Shown here: in pieces, positions 44,059 through 52,998 of the stretch
Numbering within the stretch: position 1 is the first letter of the stretch
How the letters are laid out: the number at the start of each line of letters is the position of its first letter
Assembly (NCBI RefSeq): GCF_030490285.1
Contig: NZ_CP129884.1
Span: forward strand, 4,340,001 to 4,404,000
Length of the DNA stretch: 64,000 nucleotides
From: Methylomonas montana
GTDB taxonomy: Bacteria > Pseudomonadota > Gammaproteobacteria > Methylococcales > Methylomonadaceae
Direction: 5' to 3'
Position numbers and translations under genes: made by a program
The notes under the pieces: model-generated
The model's database searches: none
What the model saw: the letters and a program-made list of their open reading frames with translations, nothing else
Told to the model about the DNA's origin: nothing

Positions 44059-44778
44059 CTAACCGCCCAGAACCTTAACCTTAGCACCGACAATACCATC
44101 CAGGGCCGCTTTCACGGCTTGGTAAATGGCTTTGTAAGGCTGTTGGCTCTCCATGCCTTCGGTCAAGGTCTGGGCGGCGGTCAGCTCGGCCAGTTCCAAG
44201 GTTTTGAGCTGCACCGCCGTCAATAGCTCTCTGATTTCGGTCGCCTGCGGTTCGATGATGAGCAGCGCCTTGTAAATGGCCTGGGTGATATTGGCAAAAT
44301 AGCGGTCGGCATTCTGGCTGCCTTGCTCGCGCGCATAGTCAGCAAACTGTTGAATGGCATCGGTCAGAATGCCGCGACTGTCCTTGCCAGATAGTCGCGC
44401 CACCTGATAGGCCAGGGTTTCGCGCTCTTTGGCTTGCCGATTCAGTTGATTTTCCAATCGCAAAAACTCATCGACCAGCCGCTTTTGACCTTCCCGCGAT
44501 TTACGCCCGCCGATAAACGGCATGGCTTTTAAACAGCCGGCTTTGTTGAGTTCAAAACAGCGATATTCCTTGCCGCGTTTTTGATAATTTCGCGGCACAA
44601 ATTCGTGCTGTGAGACGGTGCCGTCGGCGATTAAATCATCAAGTGTTCTAAGTACGCTTTTATGCTCGCGTTCAAACTCCTTGGCAATGACTCGACTGTC
44701 CACGCTGATTTGATGGGTTGCACCATCGATGATCAGGCCTAGGGTATTGGAACCAGTGTTAGCAATATCCCCTTTCAT
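44059..44778 (-). CDS. Rha-family phage regulatory protein
   Basis: A 239-residue protein. Its N-terminal ~100 residues match the pRha domain: VDSRVIAKEFEREHKSVLRT, then YQKRGKEYRCFELNKAGCLK and a conserved Phe/Gly segment (AMPFIGGRKSREGQKRLVDE). The remaining part is largely alpha-helical. Rha proteins are phage/satellite regulators. It overlaps the upstream AlpA-like gene by 4 bases, so they form one operon. Confidence 0.82.
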   Translation of the reverse strand: MKGDIANTGSNTLGLIIDGATHQISVDSRVIAKEFEREHKSVLRTLDDLIADGTVSQHEFVPRNYQKRGKEYRCFELNKAGCLKAMPFIGGRKSREGQKRLVDEFLRLENQLNRQAKERETLAYQVARLSGKDSRGILTDAIQQFADYAREQGSQNADRYFANITQAIYKALLIIEPQATEIRELLTAVQLKTLELAELTAAQTLTEGMESQQPYKAIYQAVKAALDGIVGAKVKVLGG

Positions 44779-45002
44779 GCTGCACCGTCCACGCTATCCA
44801 GCAATGCCAGAATATCCGATTTCTTCCAGGTGGTGGTTCTCTCGCCTAGTTTGACGGGTTTGGGGTATTTGCCGGATTTGACGCCGGCCAAAAAGGTTGA
44901 GCGGCCAACCGGCAATAACGGCTCAATGCCGCGTTTACGATCGCCGACGATTTGCCAGATTCTCAGATAGCCAAAAACGATGGCGGATTGTGGGTTTTGC
45001 AT
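44775..45002 (-). CDS. AlpA-like DNA-binding protein
   Basis: A 75-residue MerR/excisionase-type protein: GYLRIWQIVGDRKRGIEPLL, then PVGRSTFLAGVKSGKYPKPV and KLGERTTTWKKSDILALLDS. This is the AlpA family, which controls integrase/excision genes of P4-like elements. ATG 45002 has GGAG nine bases upstream; an in-frame ATG at 45017 without a ribosome site would add 5 residues. It ends in a 4-base overlap with the Rha-like gene. Confidence 0.85.
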   Translation of the reverse strand: MQNPQSAIVFGYLRIWQIVGDRKRGIEPLLPVGRSTFLAGVKSGKYPKPVKLGERTTTWKKSDILALLDSVDGAA

Positions 45003-45149
45003 TTTGTCTAACTCCATCTTGTGAATGACGGGGTTAGCTTATTGGGTGCAATATGTGTTGAATAGCTGAAATGGTTTCAGGTAATACTGCAAAAAACTGC
45101 TGTGTCTATTAGCTCAAAGCCATGCTATTACTGGGTTTAAAGGGTGTAG

Positions 45150-45371
45150 CTATTTTGTTGGCCGCCTGCCGCTTGCTGCCCATTCGGGCCTAATAATTAC
45201 GGCCCCTTGCTTAGCAGAAATATCAGAAAAGCCTTGTCGCTTTAACCAATTGGAAACTTCTTCATTTGTTGGGTGGGTAGTTTTGTCGTCCGGATCGGCA
45301 GAACTCCAAAACTCAAAAGCCGCTTTATTGAGTACTTTTAGTTCATTGGATATGTGCTCGGCAGTGGCATC
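45150..45371 (-). pseudogene. C-terminal part of interrupted hypothetical gene
   Basis: When the IS630-type element (45374-49562) and one TA are removed, this minus-strand stretch continues the frame of the gene at 49565-50282 without a break. It adds 73 residues: DATAEHISNELKVLNKAAFE and so on, ending QGAVIIRPEWAASGRRPTK. The region NEEVSNWLKRQGFSDISAKQ looks like a small helix-turn-helix-like or dimerisation segment. The complete protein would have 313 residues. The fragment has no start of its own. Confidence 0.85.
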
Positions 45372-45949
45372 TAGTGCTTAATTGCATAATTAATCGATTT
45401 TAATATACTAACTCCGTTATCGACATAAAACGGAGTAAGCAATGGCGCGGGTAGCTATATCGATCAGTTGCTCAGACAAAGATCGACGAGAGGGCACCTC
45501 GAAAAACCGGCACCCATGAGAAAATAGTCGCATCATCCAACGGATTCTAAAGCCCATGATCAAAGAAAGCCTGTTTGCCGCCGAAGAACGAGAAACCAAG
45601 CTGAACAAGTTAGGTGATGTTCTTCAAATCCTGGAAGAGCATGTTGATTTCGCCGCCTTAGCAGCTGCGATTGATGCAGCGGCACCCCGACCCAGTCGGG
45701 AGCGCGGCGGTCGTCCGCCGTTTCCGACCGAAATCATGGTTCGTACGTTGTTATTGCAGCAACTGTACAACCTCAGCGACGAACAACTGGAATTTCAATT
45801 GCTGGATCGTTTGAGTTTCCAACGGTTTGCCGGGCTAAGGCACAGCAGCCAGATCCCCGATCGCACCACGTTCTGGACATTCCGTGAGCGACTGATGGCG
45901 GCGGGAGCCAGTGAAACGATCTTTGAAGCCGCGAATCGGGAATTAGATA

Positions 45950-47731
45950 GAGTCTGCTCAGAAAATATAACCCATTGATTAAGCGTAGTTATTGAGGAAT
46001 TTTGGTATAATTGCTGCACGAAAAACATGCCATTAGCCTCAAAAACCGTGCAGCCATGATTCGAACCACGAGCTCAAAACAACTGACGATAGCTGAATTC
46101 GACTGGCCGTTCGAGACAGCCCTGGATAAACACAATCGCTGGGTAAAACTGAGTGAGTGCATCCCGTGGGACGAACTGGCGGAATGCTATTACCAAGGGA
46201 TGAGGGCGGACCGGGGCCGGCCGCTGAAAGACGCGCGGCGCGTAATCGGCGCGGTGATCATCAAGCACAAACTGTGTTTGTCAGACGTGGAAACCGTCCA
46301 GCAAATCCAGGAAAACCCGTACCTGCAATACTTCGTCGGCTTGCCCGGCTACCAAGCGGCGGCGCCGTTTGCGCCGTCGTTATTGGTCGAAGTGCGCAAG
46401 CGCATGGGCGAAGCCGTGTTCGAAGGCTTTCACCGCGCCATCATCGAGGCGCACGAGGGGCAAAAGCCGACCCCGACCAAACTGGAAACGCCGCCGGCCG
46501 CGGCAACGCCCGCTGCGTCTGAGCCGAAGGCCGCGGCTAGCGTGACCGCGCCTGAAGCTGAGGTTCAGCCCGAGGCGGCCGAAGCGGCCTTGGATTTTGC
46601 CGATAAAGACGGTGTCCCATCGGCACCGGAGCCGGAAGCACCGGCCGCCCCGCGCGGCCAATTGATTCTGGATGCCACCGTGGTCGAACAAGCCATCCGC
46701 TTTCCCACCGATTTGAGCCTGTTGAACGAAGCGCGGGAATTAACGGAACGGATCATCGACACCCTGTGCAAGCGCCTGAAGGTCACGGACAAACCCAGGA
46801 CTTATCGCCACAAAGCCCGCAGTGCGTATCTGGCCGTCGCCAAACAAAAGCGCCCCGGCCGGAAAGTGCTACGCCGAGGCATCAAGCAACAGTGGCAATA
46901 TCTGCGCCGCAACCTGAGCCACATCGAACAACTCTTGGCGCCCATCCCTCAGGGTTCGCCGCTGCCGTTGCCGGGTTGGCTGCTGCATCGCTACTGGGTG
47001 ATTCAGCATCTGTACCAGCAACAATGGGACATGTATCGAAACCAGACCCGCCGCTGCGACCGCCGCATCGTCAGTATCAGTCAACCCTATGTGCGGCCGA
47101 TGGTGCGCGGCAAGTTGGACAAGCCGGTCGAATTCGGCGCCAAACTCAGCGTCAGCCTGAGCGGCGAAGGCCTAGCTCATGTCGATCACCTGCGATGGGA
47201 TGCCTTTCACGAAGGACTGGATCTGGTCTCGCAAGTCGAAGCGTACTTGGCGCGCTACGGCCACTATCCGGAACGGGTGCTCGCCGATCCGATCTACGGC
47301 ACGCGCGCCAACCGCGACTACCTGAAGCAACACGGTATCCGCTTTGCCGGCAAACCGCTCGGCCGCCCCAAACGCGAAACCGAGGCCAACCGGGAGCAAC
47401 TCAAACACGACAAAGAACAGCGCCGGCAGGAATACCTGCAGCGCATCCCCATCGAAGGCAAATTCGGCCAAGGTAAAAACGGCTATCGTCTCACCGACAT
47501 CCGCGCCAAGCGCGCCAACACCTCGTTCGCCTGGATCAACACCATCTTCTTGGTGATGAACCTGCTGGTCCTGCAAGGGATCTTTTTTGCCCTCGGTCAA
47601 TGCCGCCTGGTCGGGTTACTGCAAATGATCGTGCGCGCCTGGAAACAAAAGATTTGGAATCTGCGCACCCATTCTAACTTGGCCGACCCGATTTGCTCGT
47701 CATTGCCACAGCTGATTTACTGAGCAGACTC
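45950..47731 (+). mobile_element. 1782-bp insertion sequence, copy 2, innermost layer
   Basis: Terminal inverted repeats GAGTCTGCTCAG/CTGAGCAGACTC as in copy 1. A 6-bp direct repeat TAGATA flanks it (45944-45949 and 47732-47737), showing a simple transposition into the IS5-type transposase gene. It is the youngest insertion of the stack. The left end contains TTGGTATAAT (about 46001-46010), a plausible -10 for the transposase. Confidence 0.93.
46056..47723 (+). CDS. IS5/IS1182-like transposase, copy 2
   Basis: A 555-residue transposase, identical to copy 1 except at three residues. It has the expected catalytic-region block IEGKFGQGKNGYRLTDIRAK and ANTSFAWINTIFLVMNLL, so this copy looks functional. 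The Ala/Pro/Glu-rich insertion in the middle (TPAASEPKAAASVTAPEAEV) is unusual for the family and may be a flexible linker between the N-terminal domain and the split DDE core. The start is taken at ATG 46056; TTG 46011 is also open. Confidence 0.92.
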   Translation: MIRTTSSKQLTIAEFDWPFETALDKHNRWVKLSECIPWDELAECYYQGMRADRGRPLKDARRVIGAVIIKHKLCLSDVETVQQIQENPYLQYFVGLPGYQAAAPFAPSLLVEVRKRMGEAVFEGFHRAIIEAHEGQKPTPTKLETPPAAATPAASEPKAAASVTAPEAEVQPEAAEAALDFADKDGVPSAPEPEAPAAPRGQLILDATVVEQAIRFPTDLSLLNEARELTERIIDTLCKRLKVTDKPRTYRHKARSAYLAVAKQKRPGRKVLRRGIKQQWQYLRRNLSHIEQLLAPIPQGSPLPLPGWLLHRYWVIQHLYQQQWDMYRNQTRRCDRRIVSISQPYVRPMVRGKLDKPVEFGAKLSVSLSGEGLAHVDHLRWDAFHEGLDLVSQVEAYLARYGHYPERVLADPIYGTRANRDYLKQHGIRFAGKPLGRPKRETEANREQLKHDKEQRRQEYLQRIPIEGKFGQGKNGYRLTDIRAKRANTSFAWINTIFLVMNLLVLQGIFFALGQCRLVGLLQMIVRAWKQKIWNLRTHSNLADPICSSLPQLIY

Positions 47732-49564
47732 TAGATAAGCACGGCTATCTGGCGCGTGGTGGCCAAATGATTGATGCCAGCATCGTGCCCGCGCCCAAGC
47801 AGCATCGGCCTAAAGGCGAGAAAGCCCTGATCGAAGAGCAGGCCATGCCTATCGACTGGTCACCTGCCAAGCGTCGGCAAAAAGACATCGATGCGATGTG
47901 GACAAAAAAGCATGGCAAATCGTACTTCGGATACAAGTTGTCAGCCAACGTGGATAAGCGATACAAACTGGTTCGTAAAGTTAAAGTCAGCACGGCCAGC
48001 GAGCACGATACCTTGCATCTGGATGAGGTGCTGGACACTTTTAATACCGGCCGCGAACTGTATGCTGACAAAGGCTATGTGGACAAAGAACGTGAAGCGC
48101 GAATCAAAGCGTCAGGTCTTCGGGTGCATATCCAACGCAAGGCGGCCAAAGGCAAACCGCTATCCGACTGCCAAAAGCGGCGCAATACGCGGATTGCCAA
48201 AACCCGTGCACGGGTTGAGCATGTGTTTGCCAGCTTGGAACAGATGGGTGGCAAAGGCTTGCGTAGTATTGGGCTAGCTCGCGCCACGTTACAACTGAAC
48301 TTCAAGGTGGCCACTTATAATTTACGTCGCCTCTGCAGTTTAAGGACTGGCGGCATTAAGCCTGCTTTTGCCTTCTGACGGGCAAAGTGCGCCTGAAATC
48401 GTCAAAAATGGCGATTTCAGGATAAAAACAGCCCCAAACAGGGCGAAAATAAGGCGCCAAATCTGTTTTCTGCTTTGAGCATAAACTGAATACCCAGAAC
48501 CTGCGGCAATTTTGCCGGTATTTCGAGGCTCCCGAGAGTTGGAGCGATTAATCAACAGCCGAACCGATGAGATTCGCATGATAGAGCGAGCAAAGATTGT
48601 GACGCGCTGTCTTGAAGGGAAGCGCAATGACGAAATTGCTGCTGAGCTTAATATCAGGGCGGGGACGGTGGCTGTGTGGCGCAAACGGTTTGCATCTGAA
48701 GGCATGAAAGGACTTCGTGATCGGCAAAGATCTGGGAAGCCACCACGATACCCCGTACCAGAATTACGTACCCGGCTGCTGAGGCAACTTGAACAGCCGC
48801 CACCGGCTGGATTGTCCACATGGGATGGAAGATCGTTGGCGCAAATGCTGGGTGTTTCCGATGATGCCGTCTGGCGACTATTGCGCAAAGAAGGCATCCA
48901 ACTCCAGCGCCATCGTTCATGGTGCGTCAGTACCGATCCTGAGTTTGCCATGAAATCGGCCGATATAATCGGGCTATATCTTAATCCGCCCTGTAACGCG
49001 CTGGTGATTTCCATCGACGAAAAACCGTCAATTCAGGCCATAGAAAGGCCAAGTGGTTTTGTCCATACCAGCAGCGGCAAGATTGTTCGCGGTTTAAAAA
49101 GCACCTATAAGCGCCACGGCACCCTCAATCTTTTTGCCGCTTTAAACGTTGCGACCGGCGCTATTCAATCCAAAACAACCGCCACCAAGAAGCGACCAGA
49201 TTTTCAGGAGTTTCTTGATGAAGTGGTCGCCGAGGTGCCTACCTCTCAAGAGGTCCATATCATTCTTGACAACTATTGTACGCACAAGAAAAACGATGAT
49301 TGGCTTGCTGCGCATCCCAATGTGAACTTCCATTTCACGCCCACTTCAGCCAGCTGGTTGAATCAAGTGGAAATTTGGTTCGGCATCATGTCGCGCAAAG
49401 CCCTGCACGGTGCCAGTTTCAGCAGCATTGAACAGTTGACGCAAGCCATCAAAGATTTTGTTGCGGTCTACAATAACAATGCTAACCCTTTTGTTTGGCG
49501 TAAACGCGAAGTCAAAGGTGCTCAGTTAAGAAATACAATCGTTAATTTATGCAATTAAGCACTA

Positions 49565-50282
49565 GCTTGATGTTGGAAACATAAACATCAGCATTACCAA
49601 TATCTGACTGGTTTTCATCATGTTCGATCTTTTGTAAAAGATCGTTTATTTCTGGAAATGGTAAGTCAAACAGAAGAAAAGCCTCGGATTTCAGAACGGC
49701 AATTTCATTTAAGGTAATGTCATAGCCAGTAAATCTTATATGCATATTTTCCGGATTATCCCACCATCTCGAGTTTATCAATTCAAGAATAATATCCCTC
49801 AACTTACCTGTTTGTTCTAACTTTTCAGGAAGAGACGACGGCCACAACCCGTAGATAGATAATTCGGTAATAGTGTTAAGAATCCAGTCACATGCCTCTG
49901 AAATTTTCATTGTGTACCATGACGCAATAGCTTTTGACAGCGTTACCAGGCTAATTAAGTCGCTAGTGGTTACAGGTTTTGAGGTTCGGAGTCGTTCAAA
50001 AAAAGGGGCGGTAATATCGTTTTGACCTATCCAGCACTTCAAATTATTAAGTGAAATAAATGGTTCAAAACTGTTAGGGCTATGAGGTTTTGCAGGATTG
50101 TTATTTTGCAATTTTCCAGTTTCGATATCCTTTTGTAATGCACCCCGAATTTGATCGTATCTTTCTGAGCTAAATTTATCCTCTGGTTCATCAAATCGAT
50201 GTGGCTCAATATCAAGTATCAGCATTGTCGCTTCATGCAAACTGATTTCGTGAACAAATTTCCAGCGATCTAATGGCTTCAA
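49565..50282 (-). pseudogene. N-terminal part of interrupted hypothetical gene
   Basis: 240 residues starting MKPLDRWKFVHEISLHEATM, then LILDIEPHRFDEPEDKF; the sequence contains FISLNNLKCWIGQNDITAPF and ends VYVSNIKL at the IS630 insertion. In the present form the frame reads six residues into the IS (VLNCIN) and stops at 49542. The gene is AT-richer than its surroundings, as expected for cargo of an integrative element. It would lie in one minus-strand array with int, AlpA, Rha and the winged-helix gene. Function unknown. Confidence 0.82.
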
Positions 50283-50372
50283 TTAACACCCCGTCAAAAG
50301 TATTGCCGTCAAAGAAAGGATTAACCGGAAACGGGGGACGAATCCCGCTTGTTGCCCCGTCGGGCTATCCGG

Positions 50373-50766
50373 TTAAATTCGATATAGCCAACCCAATCGC
50401 TTCAAGGCGCCGTAAATCAAATAGACGCCAAGGCAGCAAATGAAAATACCGAACATCAGGCGCAGATGGGGGCCTGATATGTGGTTGGCGAGATAGGCGC
50501 CAAACCATGCGCCGACAAACATCATGGCGGCCAGAATAACCGCCGCCGCGAACATCGACGTTGCCATGCCGGTAATACTCAAACACTGCCGCCAATCCTA
50601 TCGGGGGCAATAAGACCGCCAGACTGGTGCCTGTCGCCATGTGCTGCGAAAATCCGGCCCAGTAAATAAGCGCAGGAACAATCACTATGCCGCCGCCAAC
50701 GCCAAACAAGCCGGACGCAACGCCGCCCAAAGTACCGATCAGCACGAATAATAACCACGACGGCAT
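50373..50766 (-). pseudogene. TauE/SafE-family exporter (short form), frameshifted
   Basis: The first part (WLLFVLIGTLGGVASGLFGV; GGGIVIVPALIYWAGFSQHM; ATGTSLAVLLPPIGLAAVFE) is a typical DUF81/TauE half. At a GCGGCGGCGG run near 50550 the frame shifts. The continuation in the other frame is AAVILAAMMFVGAWFGAYLA then GPHLRLMFGIFICCLGVYLI. One base too many explains it. The intact protein would have about 130 residues, one half of the usual two-repeat transporter. A sequencing error is possible. Confidence 0.8.
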
Positions 50767-50780
50767 GACGATTCTCGCCG

Positions 50781-52041
50781 CTAAGCCGTTGCAGGAAACG
50801 GTATAACCTGCGCGCCAGCCTTCAAGCTGCCCAGGTAATCCGCCCAGCTTTGCATCATCTTCCGCCGCTCTTCCAAGTGGGCCGTTCGGTTATAGGCTCG
50901 CCCGTTGGGATCGCGCACGGCATGGGCCAGTTGATGTTCGATAAAATCCAATCTAAAGCCCAGAACTTCATCGAGCAGTGTTCGCGCAATTGCTCTGAAC
51001 CCGTGCACGGTCATTTCAGATTTATCAAAGCCCATGCGCCGCAAAGCGGCCAAAAGCGCCATGTCCGAGATGGAGCGGCTACCGTTGGGCGTTCTGGCGG
51101 AAGGGAAGGCAAAGCGTCCGCCGCCGGTCAATGGGTAGAGATTGCGTAATACATCAACCGCTTGCCTCGATAAAGGGACAATGTGTTGTGTATCGGTTTT
51201 AGTGACTAAGTAACGCCACTCAGCCGTATCAAAATCGATGTGCTGCCATTCCAGGCCGCGCAGTTCGCCAGGCCGCACGAACACCAAAGGTGCGAGCATC
51301 AGCGCCGACTTAACGACAAATGAACCGCTGTATTCGTCAATCGCGCGAAGTAGGCCGCCAAGTTGTCTAGTGTCGGTGAGCGCTGAAAAATGTGTGGTCT
51401 GCTTGCTGGCTAATGCGCCCTTGTGTGACTGGGTAATGTCTTGCTCACAACGTCCAGTCGCAACGCCATAACGAAAAATTTGCCCGCTGGCTTGCAATGC
51501 GCGATGCGACATTTCAACGGTACGGGTTTCGATTCGTCGCAGCACGTCGAGTAACTTCGGGGCCTTAATTTCATTAATTGGCCTATGTTTGAGCCAGGGC
51601 ATTAAATCGTTATCAATAACTCGCCATGTGCGTTTCCGGTGGCTGTCTGACTTGGTTTGCATTTTCTTTTCGAAGAACTCCAGCGCAACTTCGCCAAATG
51701 AACCGATTACCGGCAAGCCGGCGTCGATGCGTTTTTGGTTTTCGTTTTCGATCTGCTGGACTTGTTTTTTTCTCTTTGCGTTTGTCGCTAGGGTCAATGT
51801 CATTTGCAACATTGTTGCGCGCCTCGGTCGCCTTTTTCCGGGCATCGGATAGTGCAGTTTTGGGGTAGACGCCTAACGACAAGGTTTTGCGATTGCCGGC
51901 GAATGTGTAATCAAATCGCCACCACTTGGCCCCGTTGGGTTTGATCAGCAAATAGAGGCCGCTACCGTCGTTAAGGCGTTGATTTTTATCGGTGGGCTTG
52001 GCATTGCGAACAGTAACGTCGCTCAGTAACTCTTTTGCCAT
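50781..52041 (-). pseudogene. P4-type tyrosine integrase, frameshifted at an A7 run
   Basis: The N-terminal DUF4102 domain (LLSDVTVRNAKPTDKNQRLN; SLGVYPKTALSDARKKATEA) lies in one frame, and the rest lies in another: a core-binding domain (FGEVALEFFEKKMQTKSDSH) and a catalytic domain with RPGELRGLEW, HGFRAIARTLL and HQLAHAVRD...YNR. The switch occurs at seven A residues (T run 51765-51771); six would restore one frame of about 420 codons. It is adjacent to tRNA-Pro, the probable integration site. The run could be a real mutation, a slippage site or an error. Confidence 0.88.
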
Positions 52042-52212
52042 TGCAGTAACTCCGGCAGTAAAAACAGTAATTCTGGCGGTTACTGTAATTGTTACTGCGT
52101 AAAAAGCAAGTTGTTACTGATTTTTGAGAGATGTTACTGGACAATAAAAAACCCGAGAAGCCTTGTTTCTTGTGGGCTTCAGCGCTTTGTTGGATTCCGT
52201 AAGATTATTAGT

Positions 52213-52289
52213 TGGTCGGAGTGAGAGGATTCGAACCTCCGGCCCCTGCCTCCCGAAGGCAGTGCTCTACCAAGCTGAGCTACACTCCG
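52213..52289 (-). tRNA. tRNA-Pro(CGG)
   Basis: On the minus strand it begins CGGAGTGTAGCTCAGC and ends with the encoded CCA after CACTCCGA. The acceptor stem CGGAGTG/CACTCCG pairs perfectly. The anticodon stem CTGCC/GGCAG encloses the loop TTCGGGA, giving anticodon CGG. The T loop GGTTCGAATCC is standard. Its 3' end faces the integrase gene, as in tRNA-borne attachment sites. Confidence 0.97.
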
Positions 52290-52460
52290 ATTTAGCTACC
52301 GGTTAAGGCAGTTGAGTATTCTAGCAAAGCTGGAAGGGATATAGGAAGCGGTGTTGATGGGAAAAAAGAATACGGCCTATGCAAAGGCTTTTTAACGCCT
52401 ACCTCACCGAAGCGGAGGTAGTGGAAACCGTGATACGATTTCCACTGTATCTAACAGAAA

Positions 52461-52490
52461 AGCCGTGGGTGTCGGATGACGACCACGGCT
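52461..52490 (-). terminator. Rho-independent terminator of cold-shock gene
   Basis: AGCCGTGG and CCACGGCT form an 8-bp stem. On the minus strand it is followed by TTTCTGTT (joined TTTT at the stem end). It lies 8 bases beyond the cold-shock stop. Two further small hairpins (CTACCTC/GAGGTAG and GTGGAAA/TTTCCAC) follow between it and tRNA-Pro. Confidence 0.75.
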
Positions 52491-52498
52491 AGAAGTTA

Positions 52499-52714
52499 TT
52501 AGATAATGGTTACTTCTTCGGCTTGTGGGCCTTTAGGGCCGCGGCCCAATTTGAATTGCACATGCTGACCTTCGTCCAGCGTTCTATAGCTGTTGTTAGG
52601 GTTCAGAATGTTTTTGAAATGTACGAAAACGTCAGGGCCTTGTTTTTGTTCGATAAAGCCGAAGCCTTTGTCTGCGTTAAACCATTTTACGACGCCAGTT
52701 GTCATTGTAGACAT
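52499..52714 (-). CDS. Cold-shock domain protein, CspA family
   Basis: A 71-residue OB-fold RNA chaperone. Seen: TGVVKWFNADKGFGFIEQ (RNP1 KGFGFI), DVFVHFKNI (RNP2), LDEGQHVQFKLGRGPKGPQA. It binds single-stranded RNA/DNA and melts secondary structure. The start is ATG 52714 or ATG 52705. A gap of about 280 bases upstream, AT-rich near the gene, could hold the long leader typical of csp mRNAs. Confidence 0.95.
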   Translation of the reverse strand: MSTMTTGVVKWFNADKGFGFIEQKQGPDVFVHFKNILNPNNSYRTLDEGQHVQFKLGRGPKGPQAEEVTII

Positions 52715-52998
52715 AATAAGTCCTATAAAAATTTTAGATAAAGCCTTAGCAAAAGTAAGGCGGGTAACGCTGGTAAATGTGGAAATTACTTAATGAAAAA
52801 CAAGGACGAAGAACTACAGAAGAGACATCGAGCTGGTAAACAAAGGGTAAATCGTATTTTCTAGCTGGAACCCATTCTAGGCTGATTCGACCGATTGTCA
52901 AACTAAATCGTAAAATCCCTTCAACTCCCTCCTCACATATGCCGTCGGATCGCAAGCTTAAAGGTTTATATGCCCTTCGTTAACCACCAAAAATCCGT

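Larger units (their letters stand above)
45556..48378 (+). pseudogene. IS5-family transposase, interrupted
   Basis: N-terminal part 45556-45949 (MIKESLFAAEERETKLNKLG; GGRPPFPTEIMVRTLLLQQL) and C-terminal part 47738-48378 (YLARGGQMIDASIVPAPKQH; FGYKLSANVDKRYKLVRKV; ELYADKGYVDKEREARIKAS; ARVEHVFASLEQMGGKGLRS). Joined over one copy of the TAGATA repeat they give an unbroken 344-residue IS5-type DDE transposase. The gene is split by the 1782-bp IS and cannot yield a full product. Confidence 0.92.
45492..48533 (+). mobile_element. IS5-type element, middle layer of nested insertions
   Basis: Ends are imperfect 21-bp inverted repeats: GGGCACCTCGAAAAACCGGC at the left and GCCGGTATTTCGAGGCTCCC at the right (18 of 21 match). 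A 4-bp repeat GAGA flanks it (45488-45491 and 48534-48537). Minus the inner 1782-bp IS and its 6-bp repeat it is 1254 bp long. It lies inside the IS630 transposase gene. Confidence 0.9.
45442..49558 (+). pseudogene. IS630-family transposase, interrupted
   Basis: The N-terminal part (ATG 45442, with GGAG upstream) reads MARVAISISCSDKDRR and is cut at 45491. The rest resumes at 48534 with ELERLINSRTDEIRM. Joining across one copy of the GAGA duplication gives an intact 356-codon frame. Seen: a helix-turn-helix (GKRNDEIAAELNIRAGTVAV), and DDE-type residues in VISIDEKPSIQA, IILDNYCTHK and SASWLNQVEIWFG. The downstream piece alone has no native start, so it is probably not expressed as a functional enzyme. 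Confidence 0.92.
45374..49562 (+). mobile_element. IS630-type element, outermost layer of nested insertions
   Basis: Ends carry near-perfect inverted repeats: GTGCTTAATTGCATAA at the left, matched by the reverse complement at the right (TTATGCAATTAAGCAC). TA flanks both ends (45372-45373 and 49563-49564), the IS630/Tc1 target duplication. Removing the inner 3042-bp element and its 4-bp duplication leaves a 1143-bp IS630, a normal size. It interrupts a minus-strand hypothetical gene. Confidence 0.92.

Noticed and set aside
41415-45150. Second attachment site matching the tRNA-Pro 3' end
   Set aside because: No direct repeat of TCGGAGTGAGAGGATTCG was found by eye to the left; IS-mediated rearrangement may have removed it.
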